DNA of 64,000 nt from Peptacetobacter hominis (GTDB taxonomy: Bacteria > Bacillota > Clostridia > Peptostreptococcales > Peptostreptococcaceae): NCBI RefSeq assembly GCF_006861675.1, contig NZ_SGJB01000005.1, positions 62,001-126,000 on the forward strand, given 5' to 3'. A program made the translations under genes and the position numbers. Positions 43,080 through 51,091 of this stretch are shown in pieces (within the stretch, counting starts at the first letter, position 1; every line of letters starts with the position of its first letter). Under the pieces are notes generated by a model. It was not told the DNA's origin and did no database searches. It saw only the letters and a program-made list of their open reading frames with translations.

Positions 43080-43859
43080 TTACATTCCAAATAACTTTAT
43101 TGCATTATAGACAAATGGCGCAACAAGTATAACACTGTCAAATCTGTCAAGCACTCCACCATGCCCTGGTATAAGTTTTCCATAATCTTTTATACCTACA
43201 TATCTTTTTATTGATGATGCAAACAGATCCCCGAACTGAGCTATTACACTTCCTGTAAGACCTATAACAAGCATGTGTACAATATCAAGTCCGAAAAAAT
43301 GTCCAAATATCATACATCCTACAGTACTTCCAAGTATACCACCTATACTTCCCTCAATTGTCTTTTTGGGACTCACTGAAGGTATAAGCTTATGTTTTCC
43401 AAAGAAATACCCTGAAAAATATGCAAATATATCAGTTGCAAATGCTATTATAAATATAAGCCATACGTATATATCTCCATTTGCAAGCCCATTCTTTGTT
43501 GCTATAACACAGTCAAAGAATATTCCTACATAGAAAAATCCCGAAAATGTTACAGAGACATCTATTATATTTTTTTTACCTGAGAGCATATATATAATTG
43601 CCACTACAAATAGCACATATGTCATTATATATATGGCTGCAGTCGGCAATCCTAGAATATGTTTAACTCCAAGATATGCTGCAAATATATAACCAAGTAG
43701 ATATATCGGTTTTATATCCTTTGCTTCAAAAGCATAATAAAATTCATGCATTGCTATTGAAATCATTATTATCTCAGCTACATACAGAGGTGTTCCACCT
43801 ATTACAAGAAGAAGTAAAAGCGGAAGAAGTATTATTCCTGATATTATTCTGGTTTTCAT
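43080..43859 (-). CDS. cdsA: Phosphatidate cytidylyltransferase
   Basis: A 259-residue membrane enzyme making CDP-diacylglycerol for phospholipid synthesis. About seven membrane helices, with the family signature near the C-terminus 'ASSIKRYVGIKDYGKLIPGHGGVLDRFDSVIL' (S-x-x-K-R-x4-KD-x4-PGHGG-x2-DR-x-D), about residues 215-246. 'FGKHKLIPSVSPKKTIEGSIGG' is also typical. It follows uppS by nine bases, as in the standard Firmicute cluster, and is followed by a strong terminator. Confidence 0.95.
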   Translation of the reverse strand: MKTRIISGIILLPLLLLLVIGGTPLYVAEIIMISIAMHEFYYAFEAKDIKPIYLLGYIFAAYLGVKHILGLPTAAIYIMTYVLFVVAIIYMLSGKKNIIDVSVTFSGFFYVGIFFDCVIATKNGLANGDIYVWLIFIIAFATDIFAYFSGYFFGKHKLIPSVSPKKTIEGSIGGILGSTVGCMIFGHFFGLDIVHMLVIGLTGSVIAQFGDLFASSIKRYVGIKDYGKLIPGHGGVLDRFDSVILVAPFVYNAIKLFGM

Positions 43860-43868
43860 ATTAATCTC

Positions 43869-44591
43869 CTATTTTACTCCACCAAATCTTCTATCCCTAT
43901 TCTGATATGAGTAGACAGCTTTCTGAAGCTCTTCCTCATCAAAATCCGGCCAATGAATATCTGTGTAGTAAAACTCTGAATATGCAACATCCCATAAAAG
44001 GAAGTTACTAAGTCTTTGTTCCCCACTTGTTCTTATAACAAGATCCGGATCCGGTATTTCCGCTGTACTAAGATGATTTTTGATTATATCTTCAGTTATA
44101 TCTTCAGGATTAAGTTTTCCATCTCTGCACATTGCCGCTATTTCTACAACTGCATTTTTTATATCATTTCTTCCACCATAATTAAGAGCAAGATTTAGAT
44201 TTACACCAGTATTATCTCCTGTTATATTCATCGCTTTTTCAAGTTCATTTACACATGCCTCAGGAAGTTTTTTATAGTCACCTACAACATTGATTTTTAC
44301 ATTGTTTTTATCAAGTTCTGATACCTCTCCTCTAAGATATGTTACAAGAAGATTCATAAGTGCATCTACTTCAAGCTTTGGTCTTTTCCAGTTTTCTGTA
44401 GAGAAAGCATAAAGAGTCAGATATTTTATTCCAAGTCTATTAGCTTCCTTTACAATTTTTCTTATTGTTTCCACACCTGCTTTATGTCCTGCTGTTCTAG
44501 GTAGAAATCTGGCTTTAGCCCATCTTCCATTACCATCCATTATTATAGCGATGTGAGCAGGCATTTTTTCCATATTTATATCGTATTTCAT
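43869..44591 (-). CDS. uppS: Undecaprenyl diphosphate synthase
   Basis: A 240-residue cis-prenyltransferase that makes the C55 carrier for cell-wall precursors. Catalytic Asp in 'IAIIMDGNGRWAKARFLPRTAGHKAGVETIRKIV' near 17, 'YLTLYAFSTENWKRP' near 64, 'LNLALNYGGRNDI' near 146 and 'PDPDLVIRTSGEQRLSNFLLWDVAYSEFYY' near 190. The ATG at 44591 lies behind GGAGG; an ATG four codons upstream contains that site and is rejected. Joins the MEP pathway and cell-wall synthesis in one cluster. Confidence 0.95.
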   Translation of the reverse strand: MKYDINMEKMPAHIAIIMDGNGRWAKARFLPRTAGHKAGVETIRKIVKEANRLGIKYLTLYAFSTENWKRPKLEVDALMNLLVTYLRGEVSELDKNNVKINVVGDYKKLPEACVNELEKAMNITGDNTGVNLNLALNYGGRNDIKNAVVEIAAMCRDGKLNPEDITEDIIKNHLSTAEIPDPDLVIRTSGEQRLSNFLLWDVAYSEFYYTDIHWPDFDEEELQKAVYSYQNRDRRFGGVK

Positions 44592-44618
44592 TTTTTCCTC
44601 CATATTAATTCTGACTCC

Positions 44619-44822
44619 TTAGATTAAGGAGTCAGAAAAGTATGTTGCAGTAATTTCTACACTATCGCCTTTTTCGGATATTTTTATCACTCTGGGAATG
44701 ATAAGTTTATCTCTATCTTTTTTTCCTTCAATAAAATTTATGCTGTACTCTATTTTTTCATTATCAAAATAGCATTTCACATCATCTATATGAAGTCCAA
44801 GAAGACTATAATATTTATTCAA
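44619..44822 (-). CDS. Small PASTA-like protein between frr and uppS
   Basis: A 67-residue protein starting at TTG 44822, nine bases after a GGAGG that lies in the last frr codons, so translation is coupled to frr. The layout 'LLGLHIDDVKCYFDNEKIEYSINFIEGKKDRDKLIIPRVIKISEKGDSVEITATYF' resembles one PASTA repeat (conserved G-L-x3-D/E-V start, hairpin, and a final V-E-I-T strand). PASTA domains bind muropeptides or beta-lactams when outside, but this protein has no signal or membrane segment. Function unknown; it is inserted in the cell-envelope cluster. Confidence 0.62.
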   Translation of the reverse strand: MNKYYSLLGLHIDDVKCYFDNEKIEYSINFIEGKKDRDKLIIPRVIKISEKGDSVEITATYFSDSLI

Positions 44823-44826
44823 AATA

Positions 44827-45384
44827 TTATACCTCCATTATATCTTTTTCTTTTACAGCTAATAATGCATCTATTTCTTTTATGTATTTGTCTGTTATTT
44901 TTTGAACTTCGTCAGTAGCTCCTTTTAATTCGTCTTCTGTAAGTTCTCCAGCTTTTTCCATTTTCTTAAGCTTGTCGTTTGCTTCTCTTCTTTCATTTCT
45001 TATTCTTACTTTGAAATCTTCTGCTGCTTTACTTGCTTTTTTTGCAAGTTCTTTTCTTCTTTCTTCAGTAAGTGCAGGAACTGAAAGTCTTATAACTGTA
45101 CCATCATTTGATGGAGTAAGTCCTACATCTGAATTTGCTATGGCTTTTTCTATTTCATGCATAGATGATTTATCCCATGGAGTTATCATAAGAGTTCTTG
45201 GTTCTGGAACTGATATAGCTGCCATCTGGTTTATTGGAGTCATTGTTCCATAATAGTCAACTCTTACTTTATCAAGCATAGCTGCATTTGCTCTTCCTGC
45301 TCTTATTGTTCCGAATTCAAATTTTAAGGCATCTATTGTCCCGTCCATTTTCTTTTCTAACTGATCGTGTACATCTAATCTCAT
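44827..45384 (-). CDS. frr: Ribosome recycling factor
   Basis: A 185-residue factor that splits post-termination ribosomes together with EF-G. The three-helix and beta-sandwich layout is clear: 'FGTIRAGRANAAMLDKVRVDYYGTMTPINQMAAISVPEPRTLMITPWDKSSMHEIEKAI' and 'RLSVPALTEERRKELAKKASKAAEDFKVRIRNERREAND'. Full family length. ATG after GGGAGGCGTAATT. It lies between pyrH (37 bases upstream) and a small coupled gene, the standard order. Confidence 0.96.
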   Translation of the reverse strand: MRLDVHDQLEKKMDGTIDALKFEFGTIRAGRANAAMLDKVRVDYYGTMTPINQMAAISVPEPRTLMITPWDKSSMHEIEKAIANSDVGLTPSNDGTVIRLSVPALTEERRKELAKKASKAAEDFKVRIRNERREANDKLKKMEKAGELTEDELKGATDEVQKITDKYIKEIDALLAVKEKDIMEV

Positions 45385-45421
45385 AATTACGCCTCCCGTC
45401 TTTTCGATTGTAATAAATTTA

Positions 45422-46126
45422 TTATTCTACTGTTGTACCTAATCTGGCACCTTTAACCGCATTTATAATATTCTCTGTTGATAGCTCAAATACCTTTATT
45501 GGAATGTTATTATCTTTACATAAAGATGTTGCAGTTGAATCCATTACCTTTAGTTCTTTCCGTATAACATCCATGTAGCTAAGTTTTTCAAATTTCTGAG
45601 CGTCAGGGTGTACTTTTGGATCTTTGTCATATACTGCATCTACATTTTTAGCAAGAAGTATTACCTCAGCTTCCATTTCAAGTGCTCTAAGTGCTGCTGC
45701 AGTATCTGTTGAGAAGTATGGGTTACCTGTTCCTGCACCAAATATTACGACTCTTCCTTTTTCAAGGTGTCTTACAGCTCTTCTTCTTATATAAGGCTCA
45801 GCAACCTGTCTCATTTCTATACCAGTCTGAACTCTTGTAGCTACGTCTATATTCTCAAGCGCATCCTGAAGTGCCATCGCATTCATTACAGTCGCAAGCA
45901 TTCCTATATAGTCTGCTGTAGTTCTGTCCATTCCTTCGCTTGTTCTACCTCTCCAGAAGTTGCCTCCACCAACAACAACTGCAACTTCAACTCCAAGTTC
46001 ATTTATTTCCTTTATAGCTACTGCTATCTGGTTTACTATGTCGTTGTTTATTCCGCGCTGCTGTTCTCCTGCTAAGGCTTCACCGCTTAGTTTTAATAGT
46101 ACTCTTTTGTATACTGGTTTATCCAT
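45422..46126 (-). CDS. pyrH: UMP kinase
   Basis: A 234-residue hexameric kinase converting UMP to UDP. Motifs of the amino-acid-kinase fold: '[13 protein letters not shown]' (8-20), '[13 protein letters not shown]' (near 48-60), '[12 protein letters not shown]' (near 72), '[41 protein letters not shown]' (near 127). Full length. RBS GGGGGG is unusual but adequate. Between tsf and frr as in most Firmicutes; a terminator hairpin precedes it, so transcription into pyrH is probably reduced relative to rpsB-tsf. Confidence 0.96.
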   Translation of the reverse strand: MDKPVYKRVLLKLSGEALAGEQQRGINNDIVNQIAVAIKEINELGVEVAVVVGGGNFWRGRTSEGMDRTTADYIGMLATVMNAMALQDALENIDVATRVQTGIEMRQVAEPYIRRRAVRHLEKGRVVIFGAGTGNPYFSTDTAAALRALEMEAEVILLAKNVDAVYDKDPKVHPDAQKFEKLSYMDVIRKELKVMDSTATSLCKDNNIPIKVFELSTENIINAVKGARLGTTVE

Positions 46127-46175
46127 TTTATTTGCCCCCCAAAATAATTACTCTGTTTCTTCTGTTTTTGAAAAA

Positions 46176-46197
46176 AGAGAACACTTACGTGTTCTCT
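46176..46197 (-). terminator. Terminator between tsf and pyrH
   Basis: AGAGAACAC/GTGTTCTCT stem with a four-base loop followed by TTTTTT on the minus strand. No clear promoter is visible between it and pyrH, so partial readthrough is the likely source of pyrH-frr transcripts. Confidence 0.8.
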
Positions 46198-46216
46198 TCT
46201 TGGTTTTTATAAAAAA

Positions 46217-47125
46217 TTACTGCATCTGTTTTGCAACTTCTTCAGCAAAGTTTTCGTTTTTCTTCTCTATACCTTCTCCAACTTCGAATCTAACAACGTT
46301 TACAACTTTTATTTCAGTTCCAACTTCTTTAGCTACTTTTTCAACTAATTTCTTAACTGTGAAGTCTGGGTCTTTAACGAAAGGCTGTTCTAATAGACAA
46401 ACTTCTTTTAATTCTTTTTCTAATCTACCTTTAACCATTTTTTCAACTATGTTAGCTGGTTTTCCTTCGTTTAATGCCTGCTGAGTTAATACTTCTGTTT
46501 CATGAGCTATGTATTCAGCGTCAACATCATCTCTTGAAACATATTTAGGGTTCATAGCTGCAACCTGCATTGCAACATCTTTACCTAATGTAAGTATTCT
46601 TTCGTCTCTTCCTTCAGTTTCCATTTCTACTAAAACTGCTATTTTACCAGCTCCGTGTATATATCCTGCTAACTGTCCGTTAGTGTTTACTTTAACGAAT
46701 CTTCTGAAGTCAAGTTTTTCACCTATTTTAGCAACTTTGTTGTTTAATACTGTCTGTAAGTCTTCTCCACCTTCAGCAGTTTCTGCTAATAATTCTTCTA
46801 CAGTAGTTTTTTCAGTGTTTAATGCCATTGTAGAAACTAATTTAACGAAATCTTTGAAATCGTCGTTTTTAGCAACGAAGTCTGTTTCTGAGTTTACTTC
46901 TACTAATGCAGCAGCTGTATTGTCAGCATTCATTTCTATAGCAACAAGACCTTCTGCAGCTATTCTGTCAGCTTTCTTAGCAGCTTTTGCTAAACCTTTT
47001 TCTCTTAATATATCTACAGCTTTAGCCATATCTCCGTCAGCTTCTGTTAAAGCTTTTTTGCAGTCCATCATACCTGCACCTGTAGATTCTCTTAACTCTT
47101 TTACCATTGCAGCAGTTATAGCCAT
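46217..47125 (-). CDS. tsf: Elongation factor Ts
   Basis: A 302-residue guanine-nucleotide exchange factor for EF-Tu. The N-terminal UBA-like domain 'VKELRESTGAGMMDCKKALTEADGDMAKAVDILREKGLAKAAKKADRIAAEGLV' and 'EVNSETDFVAKNDDFKDFV' are hallmark sequences. Codon use is strongly biased to a few preferred codons, as expected for a translation gene. ATG after AGGAGG. Second gene of rpsB-tsf, with a hairpin in the intergenic space. Confidence 0.97.
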   Translation of the reverse strand: MAITAAMVKELRESTGAGMMDCKKALTEADGDMAKAVDILREKGLAKAAKKADRIAAEGLVAIEMNADNTAAALVEVNSETDFVAKNDDFKDFVKLVSTMALNTEKTTVEELLAETAEGGEDLQTVLNNKVAKIGEKLDFRRFVKVNTNGQLAGYIHGAGKIAVLVEMETEGRDERILTLGKDVAMQVAAMNPKYVSRDDVDAEYIAHETEVLTQQALNEGKPANIVEKMVKGRLEKELKEVCLLEQPFVKDPDFTVKKLVEKVAKEVGTEIKVVNVVRFEVGEGIEKKNENFAEEVAKQMQ

Positions 47126-47171
47126 TTTTTGTTCCTCCTAATTTTTACTAATTATTGCATTTGATATTATA

Positions 47172-47196
47172 AATGGTAAGGGAATCCCTTACCATT
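47172..47196 (-). terminator. Hairpin between rpsB and tsf
   Basis: A 12-bp perfect inverted repeat AATGGTAAGGGA/TCCCTTACCATT with a one-base centre (real loop 3-5 bases) lies in the 83-base gap. The following T-run is weak (TTTATAAT), so it may stabilise or pause the transcript rather than end it. Confidence 0.45.
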
Positions 47197-47208
47197 CAAT
47201 TTTTAGTA

Positions 47209-47958
47209 TTAGTTTTCTTCTGATACTTCTACTTCTTCAACAGCTTCTTCTGTTTCTTCAACAACTGCTTCTTCAGCACCCTGTCTTCCTTCTATAACAG
47301 CAGTAGCCATAGCACCAGTTATTAATTTAACAGCTCTTATAGCGTCATCGTTTCCTGGTATTGGGAAGTCTAATTCTTCTGGATCACAGTTTGTATCAAC
47401 TATACCAACTACTGGTATACCTAATCTGTGAGCTTCCTGTATAGCTATGTTTTCTTTTCTTGGGTCAACTACGAACATAGCAGCTGGTAGTTCAGGCATT
47501 TCTTTTATTCCGCCTAGGTTTTTCTCAAGTTTTTCTTTTTCAGCTCTTAATTTTATAACTTCTTTCTTTGGAAGTACATCGAAAGTTCCGTCTTCTTCCA
47601 TTTTTTCTAATTCTCTTAATTTGTTTATTCTAGTTTTGATAGTTTTGTAGTTTGTTAACATACCACCTAACCATCTTTCGTTAACATAGAACATTCCACA
47701 TCTTTCAGCTTCTTCTTTTATAGCTTCCTGAGCCTGTTTTTTAGTTCCTACGAAAAGTATTGGTTTTCCAGTTTCAGAAACTTCTTTAACAAAGTTGTAA
47801 GCTTCTTCTACTTTCTTAACTGTTTTCTGTAGGTCTATTATATATATTCCATTTCTCTCTGTGAATATATATTTACCCATTTTAGGGTTCCATCTTCTTG
47901 TCTGATGTCCGAAGTGTACACCAGCTTCTAATAACTGTTTCATTGATATTACTGACAT
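47209..47958 (-). CDS. rpsB: 30S ribosomal protein S2
   Basis: A 249-residue ribosomal protein: '[42 protein letters not shown]' and '[52 protein letters not shown]' are diagnostic. It ends in an acidic tail ([21 protein letters not shown]). The ATG at 47958 lies behind AAGGAGG and gives the usual N-terminus MSVISMKQL; an in-frame extension to 48024 has no fitting ribosome site. First gene of the rpsB-tsf operon. Confidence 0.97.
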   Translation of the reverse strand: MSVISMKQLLEAGVHFGHQTRRWNPKMGKYIFTERNGIYIIDLQKTVKKVEEAYNFVKEVSETGKPILFVGTKKQAQEAIKEEAERCGMFYVNERWLGGMLTNYKTIKTRINKLRELEKMEEDGTFDVLPKKEVIKLRAEKEKLEKNLGGIKEMPELPAAMFVVDPRKENIAIQEAHRLGIPVVGIVDTNCDPEELDFPIPGNDDAIRAVKLITGAMATAVIEGRQGAEEAVVEETEEAVEEVEVSEEN

Positions 47959-47974
47959 TTTTTGTCCTCCTTGG

Positions 47975-48066
47975 TTTTTGTTTTCCTCCAGAACGGTCAT
48001 CTCCCTAAAAAACCCTTTAGGCACCTTTTAAGGATCGCGTTTCTGTGTGTGATTATTCATTTTTTC
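47975..48066 (-). promoter_or_regulatory. rpsB leader, possible S2 autoregulatory site
   Basis: The leader of more than 100 bases holds a stem CCTAAA/TTTAGG (about 48002-48019) and a CCTTAAAAGG-containing segment next to GC-rich stretches unlike the AT-rich surroundings. Ribosomal-protein leaders often bind their own product; I can only propose this. Confidence 0.35.
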
Positions 48067-48075
48067 ACCTATACG

Positions 48076-48104
48076 ATTATATCATAACAGATATACTGTT
48101 TCAA
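48076..48104 (-). promoter_or_regulatory. rpsB promoter
   Basis: TTGAAA (48099-48104), 17 bases, TATAAT (48076-48081) with an upstream TG (extended -10) on the minus strand; a strong promoter, as expected for a ribosomal operon. Confidence 0.8.
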
Positions 48105-48154
48105 TATATTTTTTAAATTATTTTAATAAGTATATATATAAATATTTATTGCAT

Positions 48155-49174
48155 TTAGTACATTCCAACAGCCAATAATATAGCTGCTACTATTATCATT
48201 GCAGCTGCACTTCTCTTTATAACTCCTATTTTTCTATTCATTTGTCTTAACTGCTCTTCTTTTATCAGTTTATTTTCATTTTCTATAAGTCTCAAATCTA
48301 TTATGCTTGTATTTTCAGGAACCTCAATTCTTTCAGTTTCTACTGTATTCTGATAAAGAACTCCTGTAAGCTCCACGATAGCTTCTTTACAGTCTTTGAA
48401 CTTATTTTTTCTGCTGAGAAGCCTTTTATCTATCTCTACAAGTTTTTCATAACTCTTTTGTACTTTTATATTTCTATAATCCGGCCCTCTGTCAATTCTC
48501 GAAAGCATATCTTTTTCATTTTTTGCTGTTCCAAAAGGTCTTCTTTTGAAAATCATCTCATAAAGTATTATTCCAAAGGCAAAAAGGTCGCTTTCTTTAT
48601 CGGTATAATTAATGCATATCTGCGGTGCAGACATATATTGATAATTACCTTTTGCTCTTATATTTTCACCTCTGTTAGCAGCTGTAATACCAAAATCAGC
48701 TATTTTTACATTATAATTTTTATCTACTATTATATCATTCATTTTTAAAGAACCATGATAACCAAAATCATACATACCATGCATTCCACAGTCTATAGAG
48801 TGTATACTTTCAAGTGCCTTTAATATTTCAACTGATATATTCATTATCGCTTCAGGATGAAGATAATTGCCTGCTATAAGTTCTGAAAGCTCAACACCAT
48901 CTATATACTCATAAGCCATATAATAACAATATTCTCCATTATCTTTATAATGAATCCCTATATTTTTAAGTTTTAAAATATATCTGTTTCCAAGATCATT
49001 TACTGTAGTTGATATATCGATCAGATTCTCTATGAAATCTTTCTTTATATACCTGTTGGCATTTATAATTTTCAAAAAAACTTTTTCTTCTTCAAGTACA
49101 TCTCTAGCCTGATACAATCTATTCTCATCTATAGATTCTTCCCGAGCATCCAATATATATCTGTTCCCTATCAT
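48155..49174 (-). CDS. Protein kinase-like membrane protein, probable pseudokinase
   Basis: A 339-residue protein with a Ser/Thr-kinase fold (1-270) and one C-terminal membrane helix (about 321-339). Kept features: the beta-3 lysine (VFLKI, Lys35), DFG (160-162), the 'SAPQI' activation end and 'SDLFAFGIILYEMIFKRRPFG'. Lost features: no glycine-rich loop at 8-20, the HRD motif reads HGS (140-142) and the following catalytic Asn is Asp (SLKMND). Catalysis by the standard mechanism is therefore unlikely. The C-terminus ends just outside the membrane with no PASTA domain, unlike PrkC. ATG 49174 after AGGTGGG; a GTG lies four codons upstream. Confidence 0.8.
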   Translation of the reverse strand: MIGNRYILDAREESIDENRLYQARDVLEEEKVFLKIINANRYIKKDFIENLIDISTTVNDLGNRYILKLKNIGIHYKDNGEYCYYMAYEYIDGVELSELIAGNYLHPEAIMNISVEILKALESIHSIDCGMHGMYDFGYHGSLKMNDIIVDKNYNVKIADFGITAANRGENIRAKGNYQYMSAPQICINYTDKESDLFAFGIILYEMIFKRRPFGTAKNEKDMLSRIDRGPDYRNIKVQKSYEKLVEIDKRLLSRKNKFKDCKEAIVELTGVLYQNTVETERIEVPENTSIIDLRLIENENKLIKEEQLRQMNRKIGVIKRSAAAMIIVAAILLAVGMY

Positions 49175-49219
49175 TTTTAATCCCACCTATAAAAATACTA
49201 TACCCTTATTATAACAAAA

Positions 49220-49271
49220 GAACAGGTATTTTCGGAATATATTTTACAATTTAAATATTCCTTACCTGTTC
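49220..49271 (-). terminator. Terminator after the VanW gene
   Basis: Outer stem GAACAGGTA/TACCTGTTC (49220-49228 with 49263-49271), inner GGAATAT/ATATTCC, followed by TTTTG on the minus strand. A TATAAT for the kinase gene follows it directly. Confidence 0.65.
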
Positions 49272-49283
49272 TATTAAGTCTGA

Positions 49284-50675
49284 TTATTTTTTTATAGGTT
49301 TATATTCTCCCCCAGAAATATATTCTCTTTTTATTTCTTTTCCGTTGGAATCTTTATATATTCTATATGTTTTAAATGATATTTTTCCATCATTTTTATC
49401 TTCATCAGTTTCTTCTACTTTTATTTCTATATTTTTCTTGTCTGATTTTGCGCCATATATAACTGTTCTTAATGTTTTTCCTTCTATATAGTTTCTTAGG
49501 TATACCGGATTTTCATAATCATTTTTAAATTTAAAATCAAGTCCTGAATCATTTACAGTTGCATCTCTTCCTTTTGGCACATATGTAAGAGTAGATGAAT
49601 GATTTGTAACAGAAACTATATCCATTCCTGCATACATCGCTGCATTAAATATTGTCGATGATGTCTGGCAAACACCTCCACCGGCAGACGGCTTCAGTTC
49701 TCCGTTTACTATAACCGGAGCCTCCTGATATCCATTTTCAAAGTTTGTTTTACCTGTAAGGCTATTGTATGAAAAAGTTTCTCCTGGCATTAAAAGTATT
49801 TTATCTGTAACACCTGCTGATTTTTTTACATTATATGATCTTTGTTCATTAGATGATTCGAATGAAGTTTTATATTCTCCCAAAACAGTATCTATTTTTT
49901 CGACATCAGAAGTCTGTACTTCAGCCTTCAACTCCTCTACTTTTAATGGGATAGTTTCCTTTTTCTTGTTATCTATACTTTTTTTCAAAAGCATAATGGT
50001 ATCATCAATATTGACCTTTCTACCATCCGATGATTTTGTTGTCTTTATACTACCGTCTATCGAAATAGTAGCATCTACAGGTTCTTTATCTATACCTTTA
50101 GCTATTTTTTCTATCTCATCTCTCATTTTTCCCTCGTTGTAAACAACAGAGATTTCCTTTTTCAGAGTTTTGTTATTAAGTGAAAAATAACGATAAAGAT
50201 CCGTATAATAGCTTCCCTCTCTTGTATAGTCGTAAGCTTCATTTACTACATCCTCTATATTATACTTAAGATCAACCGCCTCAGATTTCACTGTATATTT
50301 TTTTTCTCCATAAGAAAAAGTTATATTATCAACTTTAAACTTCTTATTCAATTCTTCAATTGCATCATCTCTGCTCATACCTGATACATTTACGCCTTGT
50401 ATATATATATTATTTGCGATTTTTCCATTATATACAAATATACTGTTGAATATCAGTATTATTAGTGTTATCACTGCAAGAACAGCTATAACAGATGCAA
50501 TGATCTTTTTCCTTCTCATTTCTTTTTTCTTTTTACGTGAAATTCTCTTTTTTCTTCTTCTATCAATATTGTCTTTTACAGACATGGATTCCGATTTTTT
50601 CTCTTTTAATTTTGATGTAGATGACTTATCTGACTTTGAAGTCATCTTATTTTTTCTGTCATTATTTGCACCCAT
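49284..50675 (-). CDS. VanW family protein with peptidoglycan-binding domain
   Basis: A 463-residue membrane-anchored surface protein. A very basic cytoplasmic head (RRRKKRISRKKKKEMRRKK), one membrane helix (about 60-80), then a PG-binding-type region with 'YIQGVNVSGMSRDDAIEELNKKFKVDNITFSYG'. The VanW domain (about 255-395) shows 'RSYNVKKSAGVTDKILLMPGETFSYNSLTGKTNFENGYQEAPVIVNGELKPSAGGGVCQTSSTIFNAAMYAGM', and a G5-like end follows. VanW proteins are linked to glycopeptide loci and spore or cell-wall processes; the biochemical role is unclear. The start is uncertain: GTG at 50690 or ATG at 50675, both near GAGGTGA. Confidence 0.82.
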   Translation of the reverse strand: MGANNDRKNKMTSKSDKSSTSKLKEKKSESMSVKDNIDRRRKKRISRKKKKEMRRKKIIASVIAVLAVITLIILIFNSIFVYNGKIANNIYIQGVNVSGMSRDDAIEELNKKFKVDNITFSYGEKKYTVKSEAVDLKYNIEDVVNEAYDYTREGSYYTDLYRYFSLNNKTLKKEISVVYNEGKMRDEIEKIAKGIDKEPVDATISIDGSIKTTKSSDGRKVNIDDTIMLLKKSIDNKKKETIPLKVEELKAEVQTSDVEKIDTVLGEYKTSFESSNEQRSYNVKKSAGVTDKILLMPGETFSYNSLTGKTNFENGYQEAPVIVNGELKPSAGGGVCQTSSTIFNAAMYAGMDIVSVTNHSSTLTYVPKGRDATVNDSGLDFKFKNDYENPVYLRNYIEGKTLRTVIYGAKSDKKNIEIKVEETDEDKNDGKISFKTYRIYKDSNGKEIKREYISGGEYKPIKK

Positions 50676-50785
50676 GTATATATCTCTCACCTCTTTTATT
50701 GCATATTAAGCTTTAAACGGCAGTTTTATAATCATGTCATTATATTTTATCACACTTGTATTTTTTTTGCCATATCTCAGAGGTT

Positions 50786-50811
50786 GTTTATTATCGCTAA
50801 TTCTGGGGTTA
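50786..50811 (-). promoter_or_regulatory. AATTAG-type promoter-like element before the VanW gene
   Basis: Minus strand CCAGAATTAGCGATAATA, matching the dxr promoter (CCAGAATTAGTGATATAATA) at nearly every base. It overlaps the stop of the 53-residue gene and may start the VanW transcript. Confidence 0.4.
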
Positions 50812-50970
50812 ATTCTTTCTTTCTTTTTTTATTCTTCTGAATTTACCTTCCCCTACTTCAAAATAAAAACCAAGTTTTCTATATATTTCATCAAGTTCTA
50901 TCAAGGTTACATCACCATGTTCAATATTCGCAAAAGTTATATCTTTTATACTTCTATCTCTAGACATCAT
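50809..50970 (-). CDS. 53-residue protein downstream of a LexA-type box
   Basis: A short gene with a strong ribosome site (GGAGG, 10 bases before the first of two adjacent ATGs). It encodes MMSRDRSIKDITFANIEHG, then a segment ending RKLGFYFEVGEGKFRRIKKERKN. The protein is soluble, charged, with a basic tail and no membrane helix. It has its own promoter 40-70 bases upstream, and a perfect GAAC-N4-GTTC site lies between that promoter and the gene. The combination suggests induction by DNA damage. No family is recognised. It differs from YneA-type division inhibitors, which have a membrane anchor. It is too short for most gene finders. Confidence 0.6.
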   Translation of the reverse strand: MMSRDRSIKDITFANIEHGDVTLIELDEIYRKLGFYFEVGEGKFRRIKKERKN

Positions 50971-50987
50971 AATACATCACTCCTCCT

Positions 50988-51001
50988 AGAACATTTGTTC
51001 T
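50988..51001. promoter_or_regulatory. LexA (SOS) box
   Basis: AGAACATTTGTTCT, with a perfect GAAC-N4-GTTC core (50989-51000) that also fits the Bacillus consensus GAAC-RNRY-GTTY on the minus strand (GAACAAATGTTC). It lies about 10 bases downstream of the predicted -10, a blocking position. Confidence 0.7.
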
Positions 51002-51010
51002 TTTGTAATT

Positions 51011-51038
51011 ATTATACCATACATATGTTCGATTTCAA
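51011..51038 (-). promoter_or_regulatory. Promoter of the 53-residue gene with a second, half-matched SOS box
   Basis: TTGAAA (51033-51038), 16 bases, TATAAT (51011-51016) on the minus strand. The spacer contains CGAACATATGTATG, a LexA-like site with one perfect GAAC half and a degraded second half (51018-51031). Confidence 0.6.
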
Positions 51039-51091
51039 GAAGTTTACTTTGATTTTTGTTATAAATAACTATTTTTTTAATTCTGCATAAA

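Noticed and set aside
46509-47141. Plus-strand 210-codon frame
   Set aside because: Antisense shadow of tsf, kept open by its strong codon bias.
47959-48024. 22-residue N-terminal extension of rpsB
   Set aside because: S2 normally begins MSVISMKQL; the extension lacks a spaced ribosome site, while AAGGAGG precedes the ATG at 47958.
50734-51090. Plus-strand 118-codon frame
   Set aside because: Phe/Tyr/Ile-rich translation without a ribosome site; the real gene is the 53-codon minus-strand frame with a promoter and GGAGG.
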